Source: Fibrobacter sp. (GTDB taxonomy: Bacteria; Fibrobacterota; Fibrobacteria; Fibrobacterales; Fibrobacteraceae). From it: DNA of 64,000 bases. The DNA lies in contig NZ_JAFWOM010000148.1 in NCBI RefSeq assembly GCF_017545445.1, positions 17,582 through 81,581 on the forward strand. Direction: 5' to 3'. The notes beneath the pieces are model-generated. The model saw only the letters and a program-made list of their open reading frames with translations, made no database searches and was not told the origin of the DNA. The stretch's first letter is position 1. Every line of letters starts with the position of its first letter. Positions 55,151-62,370 of this stretch are shown piece by piece. The position numbers and the translations under genes are program-made.

Positions 55151-55355
55151 ATACAGTTCTTTGTAATCACTGGATTGTTTCGCATAGCTCGCAATGACGT
55201 TACCGTTTTTCCTCTGCGGTTCGGGGTTTTAGGGGCAGAGCCCCTAGGCGAGGGGGTAGCGGCCCTTCGGCAGTACTTCGACTGGCTCAGCATACCAGCT
55301 CAGGGACCTTTCTCTGCCTTACTGCCGAAGGATAGCGAGGGGGAGACTTCCCCCA
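55151..55355. repeat. Structured repeat region between hsdM and hsdS
   Basis: This 205-bp gap inside the hsd operon contains a GGATTGTTTCGCATAGCTCGCAATGACG element (55169-55200), a hairpin TAGGGGC-AGA-GCCCCTA (55230-55246), and an inverted repeat with perfect 12-bp arms CCTTCGGCAGTA / TACTGCCGAAGG (55264-55275 and 55320-55331, 44-nt loop). No gene is supported; the structures could influence hsdS and hsdR expression from the shared transcript. Confidence 0.75.
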
Positions 55356-56801
55356 TCATATTGACAAAGCCTCCAAGATCTTTTCGTTTTCCTTGTTGAG
55401 ATTCTGCATTTCCTTGATGATGGTTTTGGCGTCGCGGAATTCGACTTCGGTTTTCTTGTTGGGATTTTTCACCGAGAGGTCGTATGTTTCGGGGTTCAAA
55501 TCCTTGACGTTCACGGTCCACGATTTTTCACTGTCGGTCTTTTTCTTCTGCAACTTCACGAATTCCGCAAGGTCGTCTTCGGTGAGCGGGTTTGTCTTGC
55601 CTAGATTGCGGCCAAAGTCCGGCTGGTAGTACCAGATTTTTTCGGTGGGGCGACCCTTTTCGAAGAAGAGTACCACGGTCTTTACGCCTGCGCCTGTAAA
55701 CACGCCGCTCGGCAAATCGAGAATCGTGTGCAGGTCACAGTTTTCCAAGAGTTCCTTGCGCAACATGACCGATGCGTTGTCGGTGTTCGAAAGGAAGGTG
55801 TTCTTGATGACGATGCCCGCACGGCCGCCCGCCTTGAGCAGCTTGACAAAATACTGCATAAAGAGGTAGGCGGTTTCGCTTGTCTTGATGGGAAAATTCT
55901 GCTGGACCTCGGCGCGTTCCTTGCCACCGAAGGGCGGATTCGCGATGATGACGTCCTTACGCATTTTCTGTTCCACGTTCGCCATGTTTTCGGACAAGGT
56001 ATTCGTGTGCAGAATGTTCGGTGCGTTCACGCCGTGCAAAATCATGTTCATGATGCCGATGATGTAGGCAAGGCCCTTTTTCTCTTGTCCGTAGAAGGTT
56101 TTCTTCTGCAAAGTTTCCCTGTCGGCAACGCTCTTGACTTTCTGCTTCATGTAGGCGAAGGCTTCGCAAAGGAACCCAGCACTTCCGCAAGCCGGGTCTA
56201 GCACGGTCTCGCCGATTTTCGGGTCGATGATGCGGACGATGGTGCGGATAAGCGGACGCGGCGTGTAGTATTCGCCGCCGTTACGGCCTGCGTTGCCCAT
56301 CCTGCGGATTTTGTCTTCGTACAGGTGGCTCATCTCGTGCTTGTCTTCGCTGCTCTGGAAACTCAGCGCGTCGGCATACCACAGGATTTCGCGGAGGTTG
56401 TAGCCGCTCGTTATTTTGTTGCGGAGTTCACCGAAGATTTCGCCAATCTTGTACTCCAGCGATTGCGGCGTGGTGGCGGTTTCCTTAAACTTTTTGAGGT
56501 AAGGGAACAGCTTGTTGTTCACGAAATCCGTGAGGTCATCGCCGGTGAGAGCCTTGGCGTGGTCGGGTTCGCCGTTCTTGGTCTTCGGGGCGGCCCAGGT
56601 GTTCCAACGGAACTTCTTTTCGATAATCCGCTCGTAGGTTTCGCCCTTGAGTTCGGCTTCTTCTTCGCGCTCGGCTTCGAGGTTGTCCAGGTACTTGAGG
56701 AACAGGACCCACGAGGTCTGCTCCACGTAATCCAGTTCGTTGCTGCAACCACCCTCTTTCCAGAGGATGTCATCGATATTGTTAAAAGTCTGCTCAAACA
56801 T
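55356..56801 (-). CDS. hsdM: Type I DNA methyltransferase (N6-adenine) M subunit
   Basis: The 481-residue protein has an N-terminal helical HsdM_N domain ('NIDDILWKEGGCSNELDYVEQTSWVLFLKYLD') and an N6-adenine methyltransferase core: 'YYTPRPLIRTIVRIIDP', SAM motif 'VLDPACGSAGFLCEAF', catalytic 'NPPFGG', 'FLSNTDNASVMLRKELLENCDLHTILDLPSGVF'. It protects self DNA and forms the modification/restriction complex with HsdS and HsdR. It is the first gene of the operon. GAGG lies five bases before the ATG, but a hairpin (56800-56826) covers the start codon. Confidence 0.94.
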   Translation of the reverse strand: MFEQTFNNIDDILWKEGGCSNELDYVEQTSWVLFLKYLDNLEAEREEEAELKGETYERIIEKKFRWNTWAAPKTKNGEPDHAKALTGDDLTDFVNNKLFPYLKKFKETATTPQSLEYKIGEIFGELRNKITSGYNLREILWYADALSFQSSEDKHEMSHLYEDKIRRMGNAGRNGGEYYTPRPLIRTIVRIIDPKIGETVLDPACGSAGFLCEAFAYMKQKVKSVADRETLQKKTFYGQEKKGLAYIIGIMNMILHGVNAPNILHTNTLSENMANVEQKMRKDVIIANPPFGGKERAEVQQNFPIKTSETAYLFMQYFVKLLKAGGRAGIVIKNTFLSNTDNASVMLRKELLENCDLHTILDLPSGVFTGAGVKTVVLFFEKGRPTEKIWYYQPDFGRNLGKTNPLTEDDLAEFVKLQKKKTDSEKSWTVNVKDLNPETYDLSVKNPNKKTEVEFRDAKTIIKEMQNLNKENEKILEALSI

Positions 56802-56826
56802 AAGGGCCTCATTTGCTAGCCCTTAT
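56800..56826 (-). promoter_or_regulatory. Hairpin covering the hsdM start codon
   Basis: Minus-strand RNA would pair ATAAGGGC with GCCCTTAT (8 bp, 11-nt loop). The 3' arm includes AT of the ATG, and the GAGG Shine-Dalgarno straddles loop and stem. Stem and loop lengths equal those of the hairpin before the integrase. Confidence 0.55.
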
Positions 56827-56948
56827 ACTGGTGCATTCAACTGCAAGCAAAATTCCGCGGTCATTTCGGCAAGCTCAATGACCTTTATCTCGCCCGGCAA
56901 CCACGCGTTCGCAAAAAAAAGAAAAAGCGTGGCGTCGAATGAACTTAC

Positions 56949-57071
56949 CGTAATGGAGGCTCTGGTAAACCTATAATCCCAATAAGCACAAACGACCCAC
57001 GCCCATTGCTGGACGTGAGTGTTTCGCCTTACTCTCGGGATTTTTTGAAAATTTACCAGATTTCCATTACG
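56949..57071. repeat. Large imperfect inverted repeat (possible MITE or structured RNA)
   Basis: The left arm (56949-56980: CGTAATGGA, then CTCTGGTAAAC, then ATCCC) and right arm (57037-57071, reverse complement: CGTAATGGA, ATCTGGTAAA, then ATCCC) match over about 30 positions with small gaps. The ~56-nt centre has its own GC-rich hairpin potential (CCCACGCCCATTGCTGGACGTGAG). Without similar copies in the window, its nature is open. Confidence 0.65.
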
Positions 57072-57435
57072 AGAATAAGAGCTAACTCAACGTTAAACTC
57101 GCGCCTATGGCTATTTAAGCCACAGGCTATGTCGTTTGCAATATAATAAAAAATTATAAAATAGTTTCCCCAACATAAAAAAATTCACGATTCGAAAAAT
57201 ACCATACCACGTTCGACAGAACACTCAAAAAACAAGCCCCCATAACACCTATCGCCACCACGCATTGCGATTCTTTATCCGTTTCGTACCTTTTTATACC
57301 ACTTTCGGATATAAAATCATAGATTCTTTATCCGTTTTAACAGCACCAAATTACGCTAGACGGGTTGTTTTAAAACGATTTATTCCAGTCTCGTTGTACA
57401 AGCAAAAACATAATTGAGCCTTTTGGCATGAATCA

Positions 57436-57488
57436 CCCCTATTGACAAACGTATTTTGATTATATACATTAAATTGCGTTAATAGGGG
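57436..57488 (+). promoter_or_regulatory. Promoter inside an inverted repeat upstream of the AbiEi-like gene
   Basis: TTGACA (57442-57447), 17 bp, TACATT (57465-57470) form a near-consensus promoter. It is bracketed by CCCCTATT (57436-57443) and AATAGGGG (57481-57488), perfect 8-bp inverted arms. The right arm also forms the start of the GGGGG ribosome-binding region before ATG 57495. AbiEi antitoxins are known to repress their own promoters through inverted repeats, so this is a likely operator (inference). Confidence 0.75.
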
Positions 57489-57494
57489 GCAAAT

Positions 57495-58115
57495 ATGCTT
57501 TTGGAATTTCTAAAAACAAAATTCGGACCGGGAAAACCCATTTTTACAGAAGATGCCGAACCTCTCGGACTTTCAGCCGGGAATCTGCGTCAACAATTTA
57601 AGAAACTAGTTGATTCCGGCGAACTTTTTCGCTATGAGCCTGGCGTCTATTTTCTGCCCGACCCCAATCACGAATACTACTCGATTTCGTCCAATATGGT
57701 TGCAGAGTACAAGTACATTACCGATGGCGATGAAATTTACGGCTATTATTCAGGTTATACCTTCGCAAATCAGCTTGGATTATGCTTACAAGTACCTTAT
57801 AAAGAAGAAATCGTAACAAATAATACAACAGCCATCGCACGCGAAGTAAAAGTGGGAAATATTCCATTTTACATACGTCGAGCCAAAGTTGCCGTCACCA
57901 AGGAAAACCGCAACGTCCTTCAACTTCTGGATTTGCTAAAGGATGTGGAAGAATACACCGACTACTGCTGCGAAGAAGAAGCTCCCGACATCATCCGCAG
58001 GCACATACTACGCAACAAAATTCTCCGTTCCGATGTGGATAAATATATTGGGAACTTCCCTTTAAAAACATACAAGTACATCTATGACTTGAGGCTTTAT
58101 GATGTATTTGCATAA
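57495..58115 (+). CDS. AbiEi-like antitoxin / DUF6088-family transcriptional regulator
   Basis: The 206-residue protein begins with a winged-helix domain ('FTEDAEPLGLSAGNLRQQFKKLVDSGELFRYEPGVYFLP'), followed by the AbiEi/DUF6088 C-terminal pattern ('EIYGYYSGYTFANQLGLCLQVP', 'NNTTAIAREVKVGNIPFYIRRAKV', 'LQLLDLLKDVEEYTD'). It overlaps the toxin gene by 14 bases and is preceded by a promoter inside an inverted repeat. In type IV AbiE systems the antitoxin works through autorepression and counteraction of the nucleotidyltransferase toxin. Assignment rests on domain pattern and on the downstream partner. Confidence 0.83.
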   Translation: MLLEFLKTKFGPGKPIFTEDAEPLGLSAGNLRQQFKKLVDSGELFRYEPGVYFLPDPNHEYYSISSNMVAEYKYITDGDEIYGYYSGYTFANQLGLCLQVPYKEEIVTNNTTAIAREVKVGNIPFYIRRAKVAVTKENRNVLQLLDLLKDVEEYTDYCCEEEAPDIIRRHILRNKILRSDVDKYIGNFPLKTYKYIYDLRLYDVFA

Positions 58116-58998
58116 CAACAAAGAACAGTTTTTTAATGTATTGGAATCCGTAAGCAAGGTTTCCAAGATACAAGCTGATCTAGTCGAAAAAGACTACTAT
58201 GTTTCGCTCATTTTGAAAGAGATCGCGACATCTTCAAACAAAGTTGTTTTTAAGGGAGGTACATCTCTTTCAAAAGCTCTCAAGGCCATTAACCGATTTT
58301 CAGAAGATATCGACATTTCTTTTTCGGAGCATATCGGAGCATCGCGACGAAAGAAGCTCAAATACAATATAATTGCACCAATCGCCGAGAAACTTGGACT
58401 TGTTATCACAAATTTAGATAAGACGCAAAGCGACCGAGACATCAATAATTACATATTCGAATACAAGCCACTATGCAACTCCAATGCACATATCATCCCT
58501 GCGGTTAAAGTAGAAACAAGCTTAATTACAGCGGTCTTTCCGTTCCAAGCGATGCCTATCGGAAACTACATCGCTGACTATGCAAAAGATATTTCTCTGA
58601 AAGATTACGGACTGGAACCGTTCATGATGAATGTTCAAGTTTTGGAACGTACACTTATCGACAAAGTGTTCGCCATCTGCGACTACTATCTTGCGGAGAA
58701 GTCACGCCGTCTATCACGACACATTTACGATATTCATAAGATACTTCCGCGTATCAACTTTAACGAACAATTCAGAAAACTTTTGCAAAAAGTTCGTGAA
58801 ATACGGAGTTCATTGGATATTTGCCCTTCGGCAAAACCCGGAATCAACATAAATCAGCTTTTAAAAGAAATTTGCGACAAGGATTTCTTCAAGTCAGATT
58901 ACGAAGGAGTAACGCAATTCTTTATTTTCGACAATATAAAATACAAAGAAACAAAAGAATCTTTGAAAAAAATCATTGACTCAAATGTATTTGCATAA
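58102..58998 (+). CDS. AbiEii/AbiGii-family nucleotidyltransferase toxin
   Basis: The 298-residue protein has the AbiEii nucleotidyltransferase motifs: 'LVEKDYYVSLIL' near the start, 'FKGGTSLSKALKAINRFSEDIDISF' (GS and DxD nucleotidyltransferase motif), and a helical C-terminal part with 'LERTLIDKVFAICDYY' and 'RHIYDIHKI'. The family modifies nucleic acids such as tRNA ends and halts growth, typically giving abortive phage defence. ATG 58102 is seven bases from GAGG; ATG 58099 is an alternative. Location beside a type I RM system supports a defence island. Confidence 0.88.
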   Translation: MYLHNNKEQFFNVLESVSKVSKIQADLVEKDYYVSLILKEIATSSNKVVFKGGTSLSKALKAINRFSEDIDISFSEHIGASRRKKLKYNIIAPIAEKLGLVITNLDKTQSDRDINNYIFEYKPLCNSNAHIIPAVKVETSLITAVFPFQAMPIGNYIADYAKDISLKDYGLEPFMMNVQVLERTLIDKVFAICDYYLAEKSRRLSRHIYDIHKILPRINFNEQFRKLLQKVREIRSSLDICPSAKPGININQLLKEICDKDFFKSDYEGVTQFFIFDNIKYKETKESLKKIIDSNVFA

Positions 58999-59177
58999 AA
59001 ATACAAGTGCGTAATATCTAAATCACTCATTTCCCCTCATATGCAACATTATGTAGCATATAGAAAATAAAAATGAAAAATATTATAAAAATTAATGTTT
59101 TTAAATAAATATTAGACTTTTTGTTGCATAAAATATTAAATTATCCACGTAAAAATTAGACAGCAAAAAGGTTGGAT

Positions 59178-61298
59178 ATGAAAAAATTTTCGTTTTTACT
59201 CGGTTCTGCATTCTTGTCGTTTGCCGCCTCTGCATTCGCCAACCCATTCGACCCTTCGGAACTTCACACCGTCTATAACGGCGGCGACTCGCTTTCGCTT
59301 AGGTTCATCGGCGACGAATACTACAACAGAACGCTCACCGAAGACGGTTTTCTCGTCGTATGCGACAGCTCCGAGACTTTCTACTACGCCGACGAAAACG
59401 GAGAGGCGTCAAAATTCGTGGCGAAAAATGCAGACAAACGCTCCGCCGCAGAGCAAACTTTTTTGAACAACATCGACCAAGAAAAAGCTCTCGAGTCACA
59501 CCGCCAAAAAAGCGAAAATTCAAATCCGCTTTTGACAAACCGCGAAAACGATCCCGAAGAACGTTCCTCATGGGTACCGACGGCGACCGAAACAGGTACA
59601 GAGCTTTTCGGCGATGCTTCGGGTGCACCTCCGAAAAGCCTCGTTTCTCTCCCTGCCCCTGAATTTTCTAAAGGGAACTTGCGTTTCCCGATTATCCTCG
59701 TAGAAGGAAACGGCAACAAGACAATGGACTCCGCATACGTTTATGCGTTGCTCAACGAAGAGGGGTTCTCTCAGGATTCCCACACAGGCTCGGTCCGGGA
59801 CTATTTTATCGACCAGTCCTTTGGCGTATTCGCCCCTTCGTTCGATGTATTTCTCGTAAGCGAAAGCAGACCCTACAAGGATTTTATCAAAAACGAAGGT
59901 GAGATGATCCAAAGGGCTATCGCTGCTATGCGAGAAAAATATCCGACATTCGACGCAAGCCTCTACGATTCCGACAACGACGGCGAAATCGACGCCTTCG
60001 GCGTACTTTTTTCTGGCCAAAATTTCTATTCTAACGGAAAGCATTTAGGCGGATTCCACGCTTGGTTCGCTCGAAGAGATTCCACGCTCGTCTTCGACGC
60101 AGGTCAAGGCAAATTGTTCAACAACGGCTTTATCCTCCCTCAAAAAGACAAGTTGCTTGCAAATTTCATTCATGAATTCAGCCATGCAATGGGGCTCAAG
60201 GATCATTACTGCACCACCAAGAGTAGCGAATGTGACCTCAACTACAGATACAAGGAATACCAAGCTCCCGGAGTTTTCCTTTGGGATGTCATGGCGAGTG
60301 GAACATTTCTCAACGATGGAAGAACGCCGCCGGGGTACAGCGCGTTCGAGCGTGGCTTTATGAAATGGATTACTTTTACAGACCTCAAATCAAGCTCCGA
60401 AATAAAAGTCCTGCCACCGCTACATTCCAGCAACGTCGCCTATTACCACAAAGCCAACAGCCACGAATTTTTTGTTTTCGAAAACCGCCAAAAGGGAAAA
60501 TGGGATTCTCGCCTTCCGAACCACGGCATGCTTATATGGCACATAGATTTCGACATAAGAGCATGGTCGGGAGGGCGGTTAAATGACAGTGCAGCCCACC
60601 AGCGAGTCGATATCGTCGAAGCGGGAACTCTAAAAGTCCCTACTACAAACAATGGCAATTTTACAACAAAAGAATTGATAGACGACACCTTCCCCGGTAG
60701 CCAGAACGTGACAGAATACGGAACCATCTATACTTGGGACAACAAAAAGGCCGTTAACGCCATATATTCCATCATCGAAAAAGATTCCCTCGTATGTTTC
60801 ACTTTAAATCCGCTCGCCACTATAGAAGACGGGGACTGCGTGTATGTTGAAAGTTCAAGTTCGTCGCAAGCCGAATCGTCGAGCAGCGCAGAACGCAAGT
60901 CGAGTTCGTCGCAGGCGGAATCGTCGAGCAGCGCAGAACGCAAATCGAGTTCGTCGCAAGCGGAATCGTCGAGCAGCGCAGAACGCAAATCGAGTTCGTC
61001 GCAGGCGGTCTCGTCGAGCAGCGAAAGGAGAACATTCACGCATCAAGGTGTTCAAATGCCTGCGGGAATCCGCATCGCAACAGAAGGCAGCACGCTCCTC
61101 ATCAGTTCCGCTGACGCTGGATTAAAGACGGTTCACGTTTTCGACGTGCAAGGACAAACGCTTGCAACAGCAACGTTTACAGGGAGCGAATACAGACTGC
61201 ACCTCAATTCGAACGCAAGCAAGGGGCCGCATGTCGTACAAGTCAAAACACCGCAAGGCAACACGTTGCTTCTGACAAATTACAGTAAACGACATTAA
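59178..61298 (+). CDS. Secreted M6-family metalloprotease with poly-Ser linker and C-terminal sorting-like domain
   Basis: A 706-residue protein with a signal peptide (MKKFSFLLGSAFLSFAASAFA). The M6 (immune-inhibitor-A-like) catalytic domain has 'VRDYFIDQSFGVFAPSFDVF', 'DSDNDGEIDAFGVLFSG', zinc motif HEFSH at 332-336 continuing to 'GLKDHY', and 'LWDVMASGTFLNDGRTPPGYSAFERGFMKW'. Four copies of a 15-residue unit SSSSQAESSSSAERK (45-nt DNA repeats, 60853-61022) link it to an ~80-residue C-terminal beta domain ('VHVFDVQGQTLATATFTGSEYRLHL'), resembling type IX secretion sorting domains. A peptidase released to or attached at the surface is inferred. ATG 59178 lies two codons after a TTG. Confidence 0.85.
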   Translation: MKKFSFLLGSAFLSFAASAFANPFDPSELHTVYNGGDSLSLRFIGDEYYNRTLTEDGFLVVCDSSETFYYADENGEASKFVAKNADKRSAAEQTFLNNIDQEKALESHRQKSENSNPLLTNRENDPEERSSWVPTATETGTELFGDASGAPPKSLVSLPAPEFSKGNLRFPIILVEGNGNKTMDSAYVYALLNEEGFSQDSHTGSVRDYFIDQSFGVFAPSFDVFLVSESRPYKDFIKNEGEMIQRAIAAMREKYPTFDASLYDSDNDGEIDAFGVLFSGQNFYSNGKHLGGFHAWFARRDSTLVFDAGQGKLFNNGFILPQKDKLLANFIHEFSHAMGLKDHYCTTKSSECDLNYRYKEYQAPGVFLWDVMASGTFLNDGRTPPGYSAFERGFMKWITFTDLKSSSEIKVLPPLHSSNVAYYHKANSHEFFVFENRQKGKWDSRLPNHGMLIWHIDFDIRAWSGGRLNDSAAHQRVDIVEAGTLKVPTTNNGNFTTKELIDDTFPGSQNVTEYGTIYTWDNKKAVNAIYSIIEKDSLVCFTLNPLATIEDGDCVYVESSSSSQAESSSSAERKSSSSQAESSSSAERKSSSSQAESSSSAERKSSSSQAVSSSSERRTFTHQGVQMPAGIRIATEGSTLLISSADAGLKTVHVFDVQGQTLATATFTGSEYRLHLNSNASKGPHVVQVKTPQGNTLLLTNYSKRH

Positions 61299-61649
61299 AA
61301 CATTCCTATTAACGCCTGTCATGCCGGACTCTGTTCACTTTGACCACTTGCAGCTCTGCTGCTTAGTAGTCATGGTCCGCGAATGGGGACGGCATCAGTT
61401 GCACCAATTGATATAAAACTTATTTAGTTTGCTGTAAATACTTTGAACGTCTGCCGCAACGCGAGCTATTGCATCCAATTTCCGCATGAAATATATTCTC
61501 CATGTAAAGCGGTCGTAGCACAAACAGCTCACAAGCGTTTTTTCTGTATCACTCGCTACAGTGCCCAGTCACCGTTTGCGAGAATACGCTTTTTACCCCT
61601 TTAGGGAAAAGTCAATTATAACAGGAATAGCGTCAAAATGATAGAGAAT
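61299..61649. other. Gene-free stretch between the M6 protease and RelB/YafQ genes
   Basis: No coding sequence, RNA gene or clear terminator is supported in this ~350-bp interval. The middle has TTGCACCAATTGATATAAAAC, a possible promoter-like tract, but nothing downstream is transcribed for another 250 bases. Confidence 0.45.
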
Positions 61650-61690
61650 ACTTGCAAACACTTGCAAACGCTTGCAAATCAATGTATATT
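61650..61690 (+). promoter_or_regulatory. Iteron operator and leaderless-type promoter of the RelB/YafQ pair
   Basis: Three head-to-tail 10-nt units (CTTGCAAACA, CTTGCAAACG, CTTGCAAATC; 61651-61680) precede the antitoxin gene. TTGCAA in the second unit (61662-61667) would act as -35, with a 17-bp spacer to TATATT (61685-61690), which is seven bases from the ATG. The repeats overlap the promoter, as expected of an autorepressor site. Confidence 0.65.
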
Positions 61691-61697
61691 TGATGAT

Positions 61698-61970
61698 ATG
61701 AGTACCGTTGCAAAAAATTTCCGTATCGATTCCGAACTTAACGCCCAAGCTACAACCTTGCTGGAGGGGCTCGGCCTTTCCATGTCACAGGCTGTTTCGA
61801 TATTTTTGCGTCAAGTCGTGTTGCATCGCGGACTTCCCTTCAAGATTGAATATCCGGAATACCCCAAGGAACTGATGGAAGCAATCGAAGAAGCGAAACG
61901 ATTGGAAGCAGATCCAAAGACAAAGCGTTATACGGACATGAAAAAAATGTGGGCGGATCTCGATAAATGA
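61698..61970 (+). CDS. RelB/DinJ-family antitoxin
   Basis: The 90-residue protein has an N-terminal ribbon-helix-helix segment ('MSTVAKNFRIDSELNAQATTLLEGLGLSMSQAVSIFLRQVV') and a C-terminal toxin-binding helix ('LMEAIEEAKRLEADPKTKRYTDMKKMW'). Pattern and partner match DinJ. ATG 61698 is chosen over 61638: it gives the usual length and the upstream iterons and -10 fall outside the gene. It overlaps the toxin gene by ATGA. Confidence 0.9.
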   Translation: MSTVAKNFRIDSELNAQATTLLEGLGLSMSQAVSIFLRQVVLHRGLPFKIEYPEYPKELMEAIEEAKRLEADPKTKRYTDMKKMWADLDK

Positions 61971-62248
61971 TATACGAAGTAATTTGGACCAGCCAATTCA
62001 AGAAGTCCTACAAGCTCTGCAAAAAGAGAGGACTTCCCATACAAGAACTTAAAGACATTGTCGAAAAGCTTCGCAAAGACGAGCCACTTGAAGAAAAGCA
62101 CCATGACCACGAATTGTCAGGGAATTTCAGCGGCACTCGGGAACTGCATATCAGGCCTAATTGGTTATTGTGCTATCGAAAAAATCATGGCATACTCACC
62201 TTAACTTTAGTCGATACCGGTTCCCACGCTGACATTTTCGGATTATAG
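61967..62248 (+). CDS. YafQ-family mRNA interferase toxin
   Basis: The 93-residue RelE-superfamily toxin has 'VIWTSQFKKSYKLCKKRG', 'LEEKHHDHELSGNFSGTRELHIRPNWLLCYR' and 'LTLTLVDTGSHADIFG', the YafQ pattern with conserved His residues and Asp before the C-terminal segment. YafQ cleaves mRNA on the ribosome at Lys codons in E. coli. It is paired with the RelB/DinJ gene by a 4-bp overlap. Confidence 0.9.
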   Translation: MIYEVIWTSQFKKSYKLCKKRGLPIQELKDIVEKLRKDEPLEEKHHDHELSGNFSGTRELHIRPNWLLCYRKNHGILTLTLVDTGSHADIFGL

Positions 62249-62370
62249 CCATTCGACACGCGTACCCCGAAAAAGCGATGCGACCTGAAAAAAGTTTCAA
62301 AAGTTGGTGACATTTTTTAAGGTCTCAGGTGTTACAGAGTTATAGATAAAAAGATTTTAGCAAGGTTAAA

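Larger units (their letters stand above)
56802..57494. other. Long intergenic region between hsdM and the AbiE pair
   Basis: This 693-bp interval separates the divergent hsd operon and abiE-like genes. It contains the hsdM start hairpin, a large inverted repeat (56949-57071), a 16-nt direct repeat (57269-57284 and 57322-57337, GATTCTTTATCCGTTT), and the AbiE promoter/operator (57436-57488). 57075-57265 is AT-rich with nothing recognised. A minus-strand frame of ~75 codons without an ATG spans the inverted repeat to 56826 and is not convincing as a gene. Confidence 0.6.

Noticed and set aside
56826..57075. Possible minus-strand small gene (~75 codons ending '...AEMTAEFCLQLNAPV') between hsdM and abiE
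   Set aside because: There is no ATG with a ribosome-binding site in frame, and much of it is the inverted repeat. It could be a decayed 3' end, but support is too weak.
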